This document shows positions 63,361-64,000 of a stretch of DNA of 64,000 bases, one piece after another. The position numbers and the translations under genes were made by a program. Within the stretch, counting starts at the first letter, position 1. Each line of letters opens with the position of its first letter. The stretch covers positions 186,001 to 250,000 of the forward strand of contig CANXME010002303.1 in NCBI GenBank assembly GCA_948144175.1, written 5' to 3'. This DNA comes from Closterium sp. NIES-65. Taxonomy: Eukaryota; Streptophyta; Zygnematophyceae; Desmidiales; Closteriaceae. The notes beneath the pieces are model-generated. The model ran no database searches and was not told the DNA's origin. It saw only the letters and a list, made by a program, of their open reading frames with translations.

Positions 63361-63493
63361 TGTCAAACATTATATATGTTGTGTTAGTTTAGGCTACAGT
63401 GGGTTAGCCTATAGGGGGTACACAATTCTAGGGTTAGGTACTTGTACTCATTTCACTGCTAGTTCGTTTCATTCCTGTTCAGTGATTCCAACA
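63361..63493 (+). repeat. 3' LTR of element 4
   Basis: 133 bp, four differences from the left copy, followed by AAATG. Confidence 0.94.
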
Positions 63494-63498
63494 AAATG

Positions 63499-64000
63499 AG
63501 ACCGGACGCAGGATATTAGTTGTTTGCCATCCCTCCCACCGCGACGGACCAGGGGGGTTCAAGGGCGAGGAGGCAGGGCGCGTTCCGAGACGCGGGAGGA
63601 GGAGGGAGGAGCTCTTCGCGGAGGCCGGCGGGGCCCTATTGGCCTCGACGTGAAACTTGGTTGTTGGTAGCATAGGGTGGGCCGCCTTGCATGCAGCTGA
63701 AAGGCCCCTTCCAAGGTTCGGGAGGGGGCCTTCGACACGTCACCAAGATCGAGCGGCTTGAACGAAACGGGCCCGTCTAGGGCGAGAGCGGTGGAGCGCG
63801 GCGCAGATGGGCGTCGCTTTCGTCTGGCCGGCGAAATTTCGCGGACTGGTTCCGTCGGCGATGCGTCGCTCGGCGAGGGATGGGTGGGTTACCGGACGGA
63901 ACCCGTCCACGAACCAAGCGAGGGGTTGGGCTCGGTTGGGAGGGGGACCACAGCCAGCTCGAGGGCGCGGGTTGCTGGCGTCATCAGCAGCTGGCGCCAG
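63499..64000. other. Continuation of the sequence upstream of the Ulp1-like gene
   Basis: The sequence interrupted at 49687 resumes here. GC-rich, with CTTCGACACGTCACC, but no ORF or repeat I can assign. If the recombinase element has a right terminus, it lies here or beyond the window; the missing half of the truncated EF-G exon is not found here. Confidence 0.45.

Larger units (their letters stand above)
49688..63493 (+). mobile_element. Ty1/copia element 4, diverged subfamily, carrying nested element 5
   Basis: 133-bp LTRs at 49688-49820 and 63361-63493 (four differences seen), target-site duplication AAATG (49683-49687 and 63494-63498), PBS-like TGGTATAAAGCATG, hairpin 49834-49847, GGGCCCACC box 49861-49869, polypurine tract GCCTATGGGGGTG at 63348-63360. 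Plus strand. Element 5 sits in its leader at 50006-57441; without it element 4 is about 6.4 kb. Gag is clearly diverged from the other copies (MASPQVLVFDAEGRPMKFD start). Confidence 0.95.

Noticed and set aside
1-64000. tRNA and rRNA genes
   Set aside because: No cloverleaf-like sequence or rRNA signature noticed; the tRNA-like similarity is limited to retroelement primer-binding sites.

Overview
This is repeat-rich nuclear DNA from a eukaryote of the green lineage. The evidence is two genes of plastid type with GT-AG introns (a pheophorbide a oxygenase/PTC52-family Rieske oxygenase and the 3' end of chloroplast elongation factor G), a plant-type LRR gene remnant, and many Ty1/copia retrotransposons primed by an initiator-methionine tRNA. 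High GC, GC-rich minisatellites and very small host-gene content would fit a streptophyte alga, but the sequence does not fix the species.

Layout. 1-5203: two nested minus-strand copia fragments; the inner LTR of the second carries a complete 1.68 kb non-autonomous LTR element (3456-5131). 5354-14910: an old TA-flanked DNA element holding an old LTR element (5680-14838), whose 5' LTR was hit by a young, apparently intact copia element (5926-13220, single 1,975-codon gag-pol, identical LTRs). 15808-22404: a seven-exon PAO-family gene with minisatellite introns and two tandemly duplicated partial exons. 23961-27045: a decayed LRR gene, fed into by a 26-bp minisatellite and split by a solo LTR. 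27295-31001: three nested TA-targeting DNA elements; the innermost autonomous one is pogo-like with an open 633-aa, four-exon transposase. 31321-33396: 3' exons of chloroplast EF-G in tandem multiples, cut off abruptly.

35067-49589 (possibly starting near 33397) is the most unusual part: two large convergent multi-exon genes. The plus-strand gene encodes a Crypton/Ndc10-type tyrosine recombinase. The minus-strand gene encodes a protein with an N-terminal Ulp1-like (C48) protease fold, an acidic linker, coiled coils and a C-terminal segment reminiscent of half an AP2 domain. Both keep reading frame across all introns but carry ten premature stops, most explained by C-to-T changes at CAG, CGA and CAA codons. 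A degenerate copia element (36936-43340) sits in the recombinase exon, and a 13.8 kb copia element (49688-63493, itself containing another copia element at 50006-57441) sits just upstream of the Ulp1-like gene. I read this as a large, dead tyrosine-recombinase mobile element, now a landing pad for retrotransposons.

The copia elements share 131-133 bp LTRs, a common polypurine tract, a PBS of the TGGTATCAGAGC type, a small covarying hairpin next to the PBS, a GGGCCCACC box and a GC-rich minisatellite leader before gag. All coordinates and exon joins come from reading by eye; a few may be off by one or two bases.
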